A stretch of 64,000 bases of DNA from Massospora cicadina (Eukaryota; Entomophthoromycota; Entomophthoromycetes; Entomophthorales; Entomophthoraceae), in the NCBI GenBank assembly GCA_022478985.1, contig JAKSZP010005263.1:310001-374000 (forward strand), in the 5' to 3' direction. Below, one piece after another: positions 21,736-33,816 of this stretch. Each line of letters opens with the position of its first letter. The stretch's first letter is position 1. A program made the position numbers and the translations under genes. The notes below the pieces were generated by a model, which searched no databases, had not been told where the DNA came from, and saw nothing but the letters and a program-made list of their open reading frames with translations.

Positions 21736-23639
21736 AACTTTTCTTTCTGCTCAACATCACTTTTGGTAATTTTGAAAAAACATTTCATTTTTTCCACCGT
21801 TGCCTCATTGAACCAATTTCTCATTTCATGTCCTTGGATCCACCACCTGCTATCCCAGTGTGGGGCAGTGGTGCTCCACCCAATAGCGTTTACTGCCTCG
21901 CAGGAACACACATGTAGACTGGCTCATCCAGCCCAAAAAATGCAAATGATTGATTTGTCCCTCCAAGGGACTTAGTACTACATCTCACGCGAGTCTACCC
22001 AACCCACCACCACCCCCTAGCCCTACCCCAATCCAATATTCACTTTTGCCTCCACGTCAAGTATGGATTTCTCTTCCCATATGCTGATAAAGCAATAATT
22101 GAGCTGGGAATGGCCACCTTTGCACCAGCTGGTTTTATTGACTTCCGCCCAATATAAGGGCTATTTTAATATTGGATTCCCCACTGAAGTGGATGCAGCT
22201 TCTGAAGCATCAACTACCTTAACTTATAAAAACACACCAATTACCACCACAGTACATGCCTCCCCAATGATACCATATGTGGTGTCCTTTGCAAACCTTC
22301 CCTCACACCTTCCCCTTCAAACACTCTATGAGGAGTTGATGTCAGGGCTGTCAATTTATGGCACAGACCCCATCCTCCACTTCCTTGTCCTGAGCGGTGC
22401 TGAGCGCCTTGTGGCACCTCAGGCAATGGCCACCATTACCCCCCACCAGCCAACCATTGCCAGCACATCCCACCGCGTGCCTATATCCCATATGCACCAG
22501 ACCACTTCTTTTGGGCTTGCATCAACAATGGCCGCACAGTATGCCCCATCTGCAATGATTTGGACCATTTAAAAAAGGCACGTCACTACAGTTTAACCAA
22601 TCAAAAAAATGCTAAACCCACCCATGAGGTCACACCTACAGCTTTCCAGTGGGGATTTTGGCTGCCCTCACCCCCTCTGGCTGCGCGCTTGACAAATCAA
22701 CAAAGTTTTTGCAACCAAACCCCAAGCTGGCCAATTTTCTCAAAATCCAACCAATCAAGAGCAAGTTTGGACCCAACTCCAATCAGAATAAATTCCCGCC
22801 CCAAAAATTACCCAACCACAGCCACGTCTCTTTGAATCAATCCCATTCACCCAAAATCCCTGGGCCTTATTAGATGAAGTGACCAAATCTGGTGAAATTG
22901 TCCCACTACCAGACTTCCCAATAAATTTAGATCCTTGTATGAATTCAGACTTTGATGTCCCATTCCCGCCCAAAAAATATGTCACCAAACCTACCTCACC
23001 TCTTTCCTGAGCGACCATCAGCTTGCCAAGGCTGCGGTGGCCTAACCCAAAAGTCAACATCTCCTCAATGCCATGACACTCTCTTTTGTAGAAACTAAGG
23101 AAGGACTGCACATCACTCAATTCCCCCAATTCCATGAGGTGACAAAAAAACATACCTAGCTGAAACAGATGTCACCGGTGTCAAACATGTTGATGAACTG
23201 GCTGTTTTCCTCCAACCAAGTGCATCACCAGAGCCAACATTACAAAATTCGCCCAGCTTCCTGACGCCTACATCCAAGATGAACACCATGTGGCTGAACT
23301 CATGGAGGCTATGCTCCAGGACCAAATTGTCAAAGATAATCTCAACACTTATCTATTTCATTTTGAACCTCATCCTGCGGTTGTCCCAACTCCCTTTATT
23401 TTTCAGCATTGATCCGCTTCTTCCATGATGAAGCCAAACTTGATAATCCGCATGATCCCCTCCTCCGCCATGGTGGAATAAGTGGCTCGCCACTGTGCCA
23501 CCTAGTAGATTAATTTTTTGTCCATTTGTGTTTCTCGCTGCTCAATTCAAAGTTGATTCATGTTTTCAGTTTGTTTCTGTTTTGTTAATGTCCATCGCCT
23601 GGTTGGCTTACCTCAAATAAAGTTAAGTTTTTTAATCTT
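21736..23639 (+). mobile_element. O1: ORF1-only non-autonomous LINE derivative
   Basis: 1.90 kb between target duplications AATTATAAAACAAA (21722-21735) and AATTCTAAAACAAA (23640-23653), 13 of 14 identical. It begins ACTTTTCTTTC, like the LINE 5' ends (ACTTTTCTCTC). It ends TGGTTGGCTTACC followed by TCAAATAAAG, like the LINE 3' tails. In between is a single gag-like ORF1, then only about 150 bp of 3' sequence. No endonuclease or RT motif is present. O2 (27173-29095) has the same size and layout, so this is a family and not a chance deletion. Confidence 0.85.
22060..23500 (+). pseudogene. O1 ORF1 relic (gag-like, CCHC knuckle)
   Basis: The N-terminal half contains PAGFIDF and GYFNIGFPTEVDAASEAS, then SFANLPSHLPLQTLYEE, suggestive of an RRM-type ORF1 fold. 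The knuckle CPICNDLDHLKKAR (22542-22583) fits C-x2-C-x4-H-x4-C with the last Cys changed to Arg (CGT from TGT). A proline-rich C-terminal part ends near 23500 with PTPFIFSALIRFF, matching the end of the O2 protein. Several frameshifts separate the pieces. The role inferred from the family is binding element RNA. Confidence 0.72.
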
Positions 23640-23653
23640 AATTCTAAAACAAA

Positions 23654-24346
23654 TTCTCTCAGTAATTCTGCACTTATTGCTGTTTTATTCTGTTCTGATA
23701 ACAGCAAATTTAGAAAATTAATGTTAAATATTTAGAATTGGCTTTATTGTTTGTCAGCAGATATTAAGGGGTTCCAGTGTTTTAGGAACAGCCATCATTA
23801 CATATTATTCTAAGGCTTCACCACAGTTGGAAACGGCTGGAACCATGAATAAATTATCAAGTACCCAAGAACGACTCTCCAAAATGACCCGATGATGCAA
23901 TCCAAGAGAAAGACTTATTATAGTGGCTTAAACCTTTCATACCACCACTTTGAGCAAGCAGGCCACTTTTTCATTATCTGGTGCTTACTACAGGGGTCAA
24001 AAATGTGAATTTGGTGTTATCAGAACCACCAAGAGATTGTGGAGAGTTCTATGAAGATACCATGGAAGTTTACTATGGAGAGGAACTTCTATGAGATAGA
24101 GATTTGGAGTATATATACTAAGGCTTATTGTGTTGAAGCACTGATAGCTCATTTGACAAGTGATATAGGAAGAGTCAGGCCACCACCAGCACGAGGAAGG
24201 ATTAAAGATCTGATATTGACTCATTTTGGAAGAGTAAATAAGTATATTAAGGGGAGAACAATGAAAACATACAGAGCTTAAAATATTTTTACCAAACTGG
24301 AAATCCATGATGACTAGTTGGATCACTTAAAACAAAATGTGGAAAA
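23654..24346 (+). mobile_element. Gypsy relic F, left part (LTR end, primer site, gag start)
   Basis: Sequence up to about 23979 is probably the end of an LTR, its front removed or separated by O1. TGGTGCTTACTACAGG (23981-23996) is the lineage primer-binding site. A gag-like start follows (EPPRDCGEFYEDTMEVYYGE in frame near 24025-24085). The copy is interrupted at 24347 by LINE-C and resumes at 31532. Confidence 0.55.
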
Positions 24347-24360
24347 TATGCTAGTCAATT

Positions 24361-25740
24361 ACTTTTCTCTCTCATTGCAATCACTTTTGCAACATATTTG
24401 ATTCAAGGTTAGGTAAGTTGATAATCTCTTCAAGGAGATCAAAGTGCACTTAATGTCAGGTATCAGTTGGGCGAGTAAAGTAAAGGGCACAGGAGTGGGC
24501 CCCGCACCATACAAATATCTAAAACTCCACTGCAACACTGGAGGCCTTAATAAAAATATTAAAAAACTGGCGGTTAGTATTTCCCTGGAGATTTTAGCCT
24601 AGCAAGCGAAATTTAACCTGTTTATCAATACTCTGCATTCCAGCCCCTGGAATCAGTGGAGTATAGAGTTTGATTATTCCTGGATATCCAACAAACGGTG
24701 CTTTAGAAAAGTTCTGTGGAGATGTGCACAACCTTTTTAAATGCAGTATAGTCGCACTGCACTCCATGCCCCAAGGTTGGTTGGATCTCGATTTTACTAG
24801 ATAAACAAAAAGGTGGATGAAGCTCCTCAGGTGTGTGATGGTAAAGCCTCTGGATGGTCAACGGGTAATCAAAATGAAGTACACTCGTTGGACCAAATCA
24901 AATCAAATTTTTGTTACATATTAGTTCCACCCCACAACTAATAAGCGCACAGTGCTGGAGCACCACATGATGGCTGGGATTAAGGCATATGGGAAATTAA
25001 ATCCTTTTTGATGCAATGCTTTATGCTCATGCTGGAACTGTACATGGGTAAAGCAATTTTGTGCTCACCTTTCTGCAGTTGTTGCGGAAGATTTGTCCCA
25101 AATCCCCCACACCACAGTTGTGCTTGTTGACAGGCAGGAATCCCACCCGCTCTGCATCACAGTGGATAGCACGTCCCCTATCTGCACCTTTTGACGCGGT
25201 TTTTGACACAAGGCTCACGCCTGCCCATCCAAGGAGGCATCTTACAAAAAAATCATACAGTAAGCAATGAGCAGTGCAGACACCCATTATGAACTGGACA
25301 TAGACACTGAAGCCTCCTTCCCATGGGGCATGCAGGGGTGTTACATTAAAGTTAAACCTGTGTCCCCGAAGGAGCATAAGAAGGCCAAGCAGGCCCACAG
25401 GGCAGTGTTCAAGGCAACTACCATGGCCGCGTCTAAGATCCTGCATGACCAGGCCCAGGATGACATTGAGTTATTTTCTGCAGAAGCAGCTTGCGAATCT
25501 ATCTACCAATCAAGTGAACCAACCAACATGATGACCCAATGGGTGAGTTGGACCTACCTGATCAATGTTTCCAAGCCTCGATTGAACCCTATTCTCCCAC
25601 CCAATACCATCCCAAATTTGCATCACACTGTGATGATGCACCACCGGAGCACAGCAATGCAAAAACGTGAACCAAAGCAAAGAAGAACACCAAAGTCACA
25701 CCTACTTCCAATGTGATGAAGTCCCTTAAGACCGTGTATA
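24361..25740 (+). pseudogene. LINE-C ORF1 relic
   Basis: Homologous to ORF1 of LINE-A and LINE-B. The knuckle near 25171-25212 reads C-T-F-stop...H-K-A-H-A-C, with the second Cys replaced by TGA. The longest open piece (25267-25716, 149 codons) contains PVSPKEHKKAKQAHRA and DDIELFSAEAACES, the C-terminal region shared with LINE-B (PQECKKAKKAHKAA). Confidence 0.75.
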
Positions 25741-25819
25741 CTGATAAAAAAGTGTATCTAACGCGGTCTACATATACTGCTGCTGAAAAAGCAGCAATGG
25801 AAGGCCTAGGGCCTTTCCT

Positions 25820-27157
25820 GTCACACCTAAGGTGCAATGGGGGGAACCTTCACAATAGGGACGTTGAACATCACTGGACTCAAGGCCTCGCCCTCCTGGG
25901 CTAGGAAACTGGGTTTTTTAATAGATAATTTACCTATGGACATCCTGGCTGTTCAGAAAACCACTGTCCACACGGTGCTGAGGAAACATGGGCAAACATG
26001 CTCCTCCCCTCCCTTTCCTTTTGGTCGCCGCACTGTGGGGTGCTTATATGTGTGACCCATAATTTTAAACTTTTATTTTTCAAATTCATACCTCAATGGC
26101 CATGTACTTGCTGTGTCCTTTTTGTGGGATGACGAAGTGCACGCTGTCACTAATATTTATGCCCAACCTGTGCATAGGCTCGCTGGGAATTCTTCTCAGC
26201 CTTTACTTCCCTACTGCTTCCCCTGACTCATTTGTGGTGGGCGATATGAACTTCTGGGTCAGCCTGGCCACCAACTGCTGGCCTTCAGCGCCTGCCCCAC
26301 AGGGGCAGGTCAAACTATGCGTTCTAAAAACTACTTTGGGGCTTGTTGATACCCTCCCCAAACATGCAACACTGCTCCCCAACATGTCTTGTCCCCATGT
26401 GCACAACATTCAGCTGAGGCCAATGTCCTGAATTGACCTTATTCTTGCCCCATTCAAATTTTTGGTCTCAGGTTACACACTTTACAATAGAAAAATAGAT
26501 TTCTCCAACCACAGGTTGGTGTCAATTTCCTTCTCTTTGTCACACCCAGTGGCACAGGCGCCAAATTGGTGCAAACTTCACCCAGCTGAGATTATGTTGC
26601 TCAGGTTTTCCTCATGGGTGAACATCAAAACCTAGAAACCTGAGTTTACCACACCATTCTGTGTTAACTAATTTCAATCTGGTCAAATTTCAAGGCAATT
26701 ACCATCCACCAGGCATGCCACATCTCATCGCGTCACTCTCAGGCTGCCTCAGCAGTCATTTTGCACACGATTGCAGAAGTGGACCACCTGGAATCTAATG
26801 TCCCTGCTGCAGAATACAGCCCAACTTGGGGTCACAAGTGGGCAGAGGTGTCCGCGCACCCAATGCACTGGTAAGACAACACAAACATTGCGTTTGTGTA
26901 CAGTTCAAAGTTAAAAACATAATAACTGATGACACATGCTCCACCATATTTTTTCAAAAAAAATCTTTGAACCATGACAGAGCTTGGCCTGCACATATGT
27001 GAGGCGGCTAGACCACTCCATTGCAGAAACCTTATTCAAAGTGGCAATCAAAGTTCGAAATTATTACTCCTAATTGTATCACTCCAATCCAATTGAACTG
27101 GCTAAAGTTGCTGTATTTCTCAAAAGTGCACATATTCACACCATTTCCCATTACCCA
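25820..27157 (+). pseudogene. LINE-C AP endonuclease domain (N-terminal ORF2)
   Basis: IGTLNITGLKASPSWARKL near 25855-25915, then MDILAVQKTT (about 25937-25966), where the catalytic Glu of the usual QET has become Lys. SFVVGDMNFW (about 26228-26257) carries the GDxN motif. The final SDH position reads SNHRLVS-like, degenerate. The domain is cut off by O2 at 27173, in the linker before RT. Confidence 0.78.
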
Positions 27158-27172
27158 GAGTTAATAAATTTA

Positions 27173-29095
27173 TTTTTATATAACCAAGGCAAGCTGACCA
27201 GAGGATGGACATTACTGAGCTCTGAAGAGCAAAAATACTACGCTTGAATTTAAATCAAAATAAAGAGATAAGCGGATCACTCTAACCAAACTTAAAATTA
27301 AAACTAAAATAAAACTAAAAAACTAGGTCAGATGCAGTAAGCCGTTATGCGTCCATGGTGGGGGGTGAGTCAGGTTCATGAGGCTCACCTCCCTCCTCTG
27401 TGTTGGACAGTGTATGGGAGAGCGCTGAGAGCATGGGCATTGGTGCATCCTTGAAATGGGGGTCAAGGTAGCAAAGTGGCTCGGGGAGTTCAAATTTAAC
27501 TATGAGGAGGATTGTGATATATTCAGGAAAGGGCTTTTTCAGCCTCAAGGTGAACTTTGGGTAGCATGGTAAAGTTGGCGATGTTGTTGCTGGTAATGCG
27601 GGTCTTGGGGCCAAATTTTGTGAGCATAGCAAATTTTTGTACTGCCTTGAGGGAAACTTGTTGAGTCTGAGGAATTCCTTCTTATAGTTTGTTGCATGGG
27701 GGGAAGAATAGGGGCGGGTATCCCTTTGGCCAAGACTGTGACTGATTTCGCTATGGCCCTTCATGAAGTGTGACAATCAGGGGATGCACCAGCCTCTTTA
27801 GTGATTTGGTGGTCACTTTGGAATTCATCTGCATCTGAGCATTGAGCATAGTGGCGATTTGGGAATTGAGTCACATATTCTGCGCTTAGGTACATTTTGA
27901 AGCCTGGGGCCTCAAAAAGTTAGGGATGGGATTTTAAAAATCATTAACTTCCTCCAAAAAAAACCCAGGGATTTTTGTTGATGATAGGTTGGTCGGCATA
28001 TGGATGGGCTGGATTGGGTGGCTGGGTGGGGTTTTTTAAATTTACTGGGGTCCATGCTGGCTCCTGATTAGTTGGAGTAGAAGTGGTGGTTTATCATGTC
28101 AGTTCCTTATTGATTGAATCCGTGGAGGTTGCATCTACCATTTTGGGTGGGGGAGGGAGGATTGTGCCCCATTTAAAAAAGGATTTTATGTCAGCTATGG
28201 GAGCTCATGGGGGAGTCGAGAATATGAGCTCAATCTCAGGCTAGGGTGGTGCAGCACCGCTTTGTGTGGTCCAGGTCAAAACAAATGGGTCAGATCTTCT
28301 GCCCCTTACCTACTCTGGTCCAGAAAAAGTGGTTGGGGGCAGAGGGGACAATGGTGTGAGGGGAATTGAAATGGAAATTTTGCTTGATATTGGACATATG
28401 GCTGCAAAGGTGCAAGGGTCCACTAGTCAGTTGGCTCCATTGGGAACCATAAATTGTAAAATGAGTCAGCTCCATACACCAATATCTCAGCTAATATTTA
28501 GTCATATAAAGTTTTAGGGGGGAGGTGGGTGGGGAGGCCCGCAAATTGAAACACAAGTGTGGTATCATCAGGCAACCAGGTGCGAGTGGTTGAAATGAGG
28601 GTTTCCTGGAACACTAGGGGAATGTTGGCTGTGATTGCAGCATCAGCTTTGCAAGTGAAGCCAAAGTTGAAGTAGCCCTTGTAGGGGTGGAAGTCAATTA
28701 AGCCTGCAGGCTGCATAAGCGCCTGGGCTAATTCGATTATTTGTTTCTCATTGTAGGGGAACAAGTTGTCATATTCAACTCAGAGACCAAATAGCATCTT
28801 GCTTTGGGGAGCATAATGGGGCTATGAGGCACTGTTTGAGAATGTGCGAGGTGGAGGGCGTGATCCTTGGGGGAGTGTATCACCCCAAGGAATTGGAGGA
28901 CTATTCAATCTGGTTCAAAAGCATCTTCCCGCTGGGTGGAAGATGCTAGGGGGGTTTCTCTGCTGCCCCATTTTGGAGCAGTAGGAAGTCAGGCCGAGGA
29001 CATTGGTGGTTTGCTATTTGTTGGGTTTTCAGAATTGTTTAGTTCTTCTGTAATTATTAACTGCTCAAGTTTTTTATCAAGCAGAAAGAAGTCCG
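27173..29095 (-). mobile_element. O2: ORF1-only LINE derivative nested in LINE-C
   Basis: 1.92 kb on the minus strand between GAGTTAATAAATTTA (27158-27172) and GAGGTAATGAATTTA (29096-29110), 13 of 15 identical. LINE-B lacks it at the homologous site (near 42790), giving an empty-site comparison. The 3' tail at 27173-27220 reads CCTCTGGTCAGCTTGCC on its own strand, as in the LINEs. It has one gag-like ORF1 and no ORF2, and matches O1 end to end. Confidence 0.86.
27345..28900 (-). pseudogene. O2 ORF1 relic (gag-like, CCHC knuckle)
   Basis: FPYNEKQIIELAQ and PAGLIDFHPYKGYFNFGF (in 28498-28764) match O1. The knuckle at 28251-28292 is stop-PICFDLDHTKRCC, with the first Cys changed to TGA. The last open piece (27345-27776, 143 codons) ends FKDAPMPMLSAL...PPTMDA and stops about 170 bp before the 3' end. 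Because O1 lost a different ligand, the shared ancestor must have had a full C-x2-C-x4-H-x4-C. Confidence 0.75.
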
Positions 29096-29110
29096 GAGGT
29101 AATGAATTTA

Positions 29111-31370
29111 ATTTCTTGTGATGAAATCTGGTACACCATCTGCGGTGCACCATATAGGAAATCCCAGGTTCAGATGAAATTCCTTAGGTGTTCTACAAGA
29201 AATATTATAATTATATCTCCTCTTTGTTACTAGCCTCAATTAACCAATTTTTCTAGAAACGCGCCTCCTTCCTGAGGGTCCAGGAGGCTTTCACAATAAC
29301 GCTGTATAAGAAAGGGGATAATCTGGACTTGGCCAACTGGTGCCCCAAATCACTTACTAACACTGATACTAAATTAATTACTAAAATTATGACCAATCGC
29401 TTAGTGGAAGTTGCCTCTGATCTCATTTCCTCTGAGAAATTTGGTTTTATTCCCAAGAGGTCTATATAATACAACATACATACTGTAGCCAGCGCCTGCC
29501 AATCCACGGCTACTGGAGCACTTTCCTTTTTAGACCAGCAGAAGGCTTATGATGGAGTTTACATGGGATCACCTCAAAGCCTGCCTCCACAAGTTTCACC
29601 TTCCCATCGGTTCATTAATTGGGTAATGTTGATTATGCATCCGCCACAATGGCTGTGCAAGGCCCTGGCTTCCTCACTGTTATAGTTCACTCTCATAGGG
29701 CCACCGTCAAGCGGACCCTTTGAGCCCACTCTTTTATTTTAGTCTTGACCCACTTTTATGCAACATGAATGCCCACATTACTGGTGTCCATGTGTAAGGC
29801 CAAACCCCAGTTAAGATGTTGGCGTTTGCTGATGATTGTGTGGTTGGGGTATATAACAACTAAGATGCATGCGCGCTTGAGGAGACTATCCAGGTTTACT
29901 CCAGGATAAGTAACTCTGCACTCAACGCCTTAAAAACCAAAATCATTCTACTTGGGCGCTTCCAAGCCCGCCAGTTACCAGCACCCCGTTTCCTCCCTGC
30001 TTCAGCAGATGGCTCATGGGTTCACTTCCCCGCCACCCCTAAACGCCCCGCTTGAGCTCCCTTTCGTGCCAAGACCCACTGCTGGTCTGGTACTCACTTT
30101 GTGAGTGTAGCTAGAGGCAGGAGGGTACTCCTTGTCGGTGATGGAGCACCATATACTGGACAATGTCACAAAACGCATCGCCTCCCTCAGAGCCCTCCAA
30201 ACTTCCCTCAAAGGCAGAGTTGTGCTGGCCAACTCTATGCTCCTTTTTAAATTTTGGTTTATGGCCCATTATCGCCTTTTCCTCATCTTTCTTCACCTCG
30301 TTATATGCCCTCCTTCATAGACAGTTTTGGTTAGGCCACCCACTGCCGGTGCACCTGGATGTCATTTTTGGCCCTCGCCATAGTGGTGGTATGGGCCTGC
30401 TCAACTTCAAGGCCCATGCTGCCAAAATACTTGGCACCTGTATTGATGCATTTACCAACCCCACACTCCCAGCCCAACACAGGTCACATGCAGTCCGATC
30501 CAATTTCTCCCGCTCTGGGCCTCAGCAATCCTACCCACCACCATTCTCTGTTAAAATATCTTGCCTCACTTCCTTCTGCCGCGGGCCCACATGGGACGTC
30601 TCCCCACTTCAAAAGGATCCTAGTCTACATGTGGAGCGCTGAGTGGAGAATTTGCTCAGTGGGCACACTGTCCAGAGGGGTCACCCTACCCCCGCTTCAC
30701 ACAGAAAGTACAAGCCCAAGACGCTCTGAACATATTTGGTACTGATGAGGTCCCCTATCATGGCCAGGATGGATTATCTGGACATGTTGGACATTCCCTA
30801 CTCCCTATAAACCCAGAAAGCCATCTGGAATTACGCCCATCACCCTCTTTTGCAACCGCATATTCATTCCCATGTGTTGCACTTCTTGAAATGGGCATAC
30901 CATACTACTGAGATCTCCAATGTATCACACTCCTCATGTGTTGTGTTTGACCAATATGTGACTTTGGTCCACCGCCTGGAAGAGTGCCCTCTGTCAAAAG
31001 TGATCTGGCGTGAGGTTCAACGTCTCTTTTGCCAGGATCAAACACAGCCCTTCAGCCTATCTAAGGACATCTTCGTCTAGTCATTGAGTTCCCCAATACA
31101 TCCTTTCCTCCAAGCCTTAGTGGTTGCAATAGCAATGTGAACTATCCACACGGTTGTCTTGGATGCCATCTCAAGCTCTACTCCCACCCTCCAGAGTGCT
31201 GTACGCCGATTCCAGTCGCACCTCATGGACCATTTTCAAGCATAGTTTTTTGGGTAACTAACATCCTGTCGATGACAGCTGGTCTCAACCTGGTTTCTGG
31301 TTTTATTAATCACTTCAGACCCCTTCCTTCGTACATGATCAATAGTGGCGTAAGCCTTTACTCATGATAC
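29111..31370 (+). pseudogene. LINE-C reverse transcriptase and C-terminal finger
   Basis: RT resumes after O2 near 29130 (CGAPYRKSQ-like, with the start of the PGxDGI region). It passes LYKKGDNLDLANW (about 29306-29344) and reaches MLAFADDCVVG (about 29816-29848), an intact F-A-D-D site. Thumb-like and connection sequence follows (30160-30660). The finger near 30931-30990 reads CVVFDQYVTLVHRLEEC, with the second Cys changed to Phe. Confidence 0.82.
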
Positions 31371-31531
31371 CCCCCTTCATCTATTTGGTGTTCCCTCTGG
31401 CAACATGAGTCAGAGTTAGCTTCTATGGGGTGCCTTTTGCTTATATCAGTTCTTTTTTACATATTTAAATTTTCCTTCTCATGGTTGACCTTCCCCAAAT
31501 AAAAATTTAAAAACTTACATTATGCAAGTCA

Positions 31532-33000
31532 GACGATTATCTTCCCTTATACTGCTACCTACTTTAGTAGAAGCACTGCAAGAATAATTACCACTGAAGA
31601 TGCTTTTAAACTTGCCATAAAAATTAGTCTAAATAGGGATTGTAATTTACGCTTGTAATATAAAACTAAGTTGCTACAGATAAGTGAACTATAGCCAACT
31701 CCTTTTTACATATGTAAATAGCATGAATGGACCTATCAAAAAACATATAATTGGCATGTTTAGGAATGCACGAGTAGAGAAGCACAGGAGGACTTTAGAG
31801 ACACACTTTGATCTCACCCCACCTGGGCCAAACTGAATTAGATTTTTATTTATGAGTTAAAAGTGCACAGGACTTCCAAACAATGATACAAGAAGTTCCT
31901 CACCATGAGAATGTAGAATCTGAAACAGTTTCAGACTGCACAAATTAGTAAACCCTTAGGATCCAACAGCTTTTGACAACTAGAGCCTTGGATCTAGGCA
32001 TCACTAAGACCTTTTTCTTAGTTCACTTGAATTTTACCTACCAACCTAATGCATATGACTTAGCCATTAAAACCCATCAAATCTATGAAAGCCATTAAGG
32101 AAGCCTTACATGATGTCAAATCTGCTTATAAGATGGAGTCAAGACATTATAACCATTAACAACACCGCTTTTATTGAAAGGATGTTTACATTGCTCAGAG
32201 CCGCGAGGATTAGTTTAATGAAAAGGCTTGCTGACCAGTTGAATATAAGTACTTAAATTCTTCCAAGTTTAGTGTACTAACTGTCTTTAAGGAAGGCACT
32301 TCTGGAGGAATTGTCCTAAGCTAAAGGAAGATTTGAAGGAAGAACCTGATGATGAGATATCGGTATCAGTCAATTGGGTACAACACCACACTTTTGGAAT
32401 TAATGAAGGTAAACTTAAGTTTTAAGTTTAATCAGGTTAATATGTCATTGGATCCACAATTAAAGTGGTTGTTACGCCGACCTCATATCTATCTAAGCGA
32501 ACTTTAAGCCCAGATAGTAGTCTTACTTGGCTCAATCTTCCAAGACCACTCAGAATATAGAAAGCATATCAAATGGTGGGAATCTCGTGGAAACCACATT
32601 CAAGAAGATTATAATCAAAGACTTTGAATCACTTGAGGATTTTAAGAAGTCCTGCCTTTCTGAAGTGGTGAAAGAATTCAGTAAGACAGTCAGTGCAATC
32701 ATTATCGTGGGAATATCTATAGATAAGAGTATTACACTAGGACCATCTAGTGCTAAAAAATGACAAGAGTATTACAAAACTGGAATCTCTATACATTAAT
32801 TCAAAGCATTAGCAGTACTGGATACTAACGCCCAAGTCAACAATATGTACTCCAAGCTCAAGAAGAGATTTAAATTTGCACCGGACATTAATTATCAGGC
32901 CAAGTTCATGAATTTTAGGTCTGAGACACCAAAGGACTAGAAGCTATTCCATGTTACTACTTCACTTTGGATGCATTAAATGTCTGCTCCGGCTGTAAGA
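31532..33000 (+). pseudogene. Gypsy relic F, right part: gag knuckle and protease
   Basis: Beyond LINE-C, gag continues to a knuckle C-T-N-C...G-R-H-F-W-R-N-C (32273-32314) with C-x2-C-x4-H-x4-C spacing and one TAA inside. A 78-codon open piece (32527-32763) precedes VLDTNAQVNNMYSKLKKRF (about 32815-32871), a protease active-site loop with D-T-N for D-T/S-G. No RT or integrase follows, so F is truncated or too diverged. Confidence 0.55.
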
Positions 33001-33816
33001 CTTAAAAAACCACTATATTTTATTAGGAACGTAGTTTTTAGTTAAGTTTAGAGAAATCATTATCTTTATCAATAGTTCAATCAGTCTACTCAACTACAGA
33101 TGTCATTTGTGCTTCAAGACAAAAAGAAGAAGAAGCGGGAGAAGCAAATACGCTTAGTCAAAACCAATTGTTGAGATTTGGTTTTGACCAATCATACTAG
33201 TTATGACTCCATAAATACTACCCAAAATATTATATATATACCTCACTATTACCCCATATCACCTTGCCCCGCTGTCTAGTTTCTCAGCAGATTAATTACC
33301 ATCAGAATGCCATAAAAAATTCCATTAGAATTTTAAGACCTAAAATCTATGTAATACAAAGTAATCAGCCATATGACCCTAATTTGTTGGCGCATTTTTC
33401 AAATTGAATTGTTGATTAAACATCTGATGTTCCAAATCAGCTCTCCCATCAATCAAATAATTCCAGAAAAATCCAGAAAAATACACCATTAAATTTTCTG
33501 ATGAATTATCCACAATACCTTAAAGATGTACCTAAACTTTGATCTAATGAGATTAAACCTGTGGTGGCTTCAAGTGATTAACAGCATGCCAAAAAAGGAA
33601 AAATGCAAGAGGTTTCACGCCGCAGAGTTTGCCAACGCATTGCAAGAAGGTTTAGGTGCCATGGAAAAGGCTGTCACACATATTAGATTTTAAAGGCTCA
33701 GAATATCTAATGGAGGGGACATAATCAGAAAATGAAATGCGTTAATGCAATTTATTGGATACACTATGTCAAGTAATTTACCAGATGGATCCTCCTAATA
33801 GTATCAGAATTAGGGG
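33000..33816. other. AT-rich sequence with a strong hairpin, no gene
   Basis: Nothing coding is recognised. GTCAAAACCAA and TTGGTTTTGAC (33157-33167, 33178-33188) form a perfect 11-bp stem with a 10-base loop. Near 33709 ATGGAGGGGAC could be an old polypurine tract. Confidence 0.35.

Larger units (their letters stand above)
24361..31520 (+). mobile_element. LINE-C: near full-length LINE, split by O2
   Basis: Starts ACTTTTCTCTCTC and ends in a TGGTTGACCTTCC...CAAATAAAAA tail. Target duplications TATGCTAGTCA (24347-24357) and TATGCAAGTCA (31521-31531) match at 10 of 11. Removing O2 and its duplication leaves about 5.22 kb. Layout is ORF1, AP endonuclease, O2 insertion, RT, C-terminal finger. 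It inserted into the gag region of gypsy relic F. Confidence 0.88.

Noticed and set aside
22060..23500. O1 as simply the front end of LINE-C, which starts about 700 bp downstream
   Set aside because: LINE-C has its own ORF1 and its own 5' end at 24361. O1 has its own target duplications and a different ORF1.
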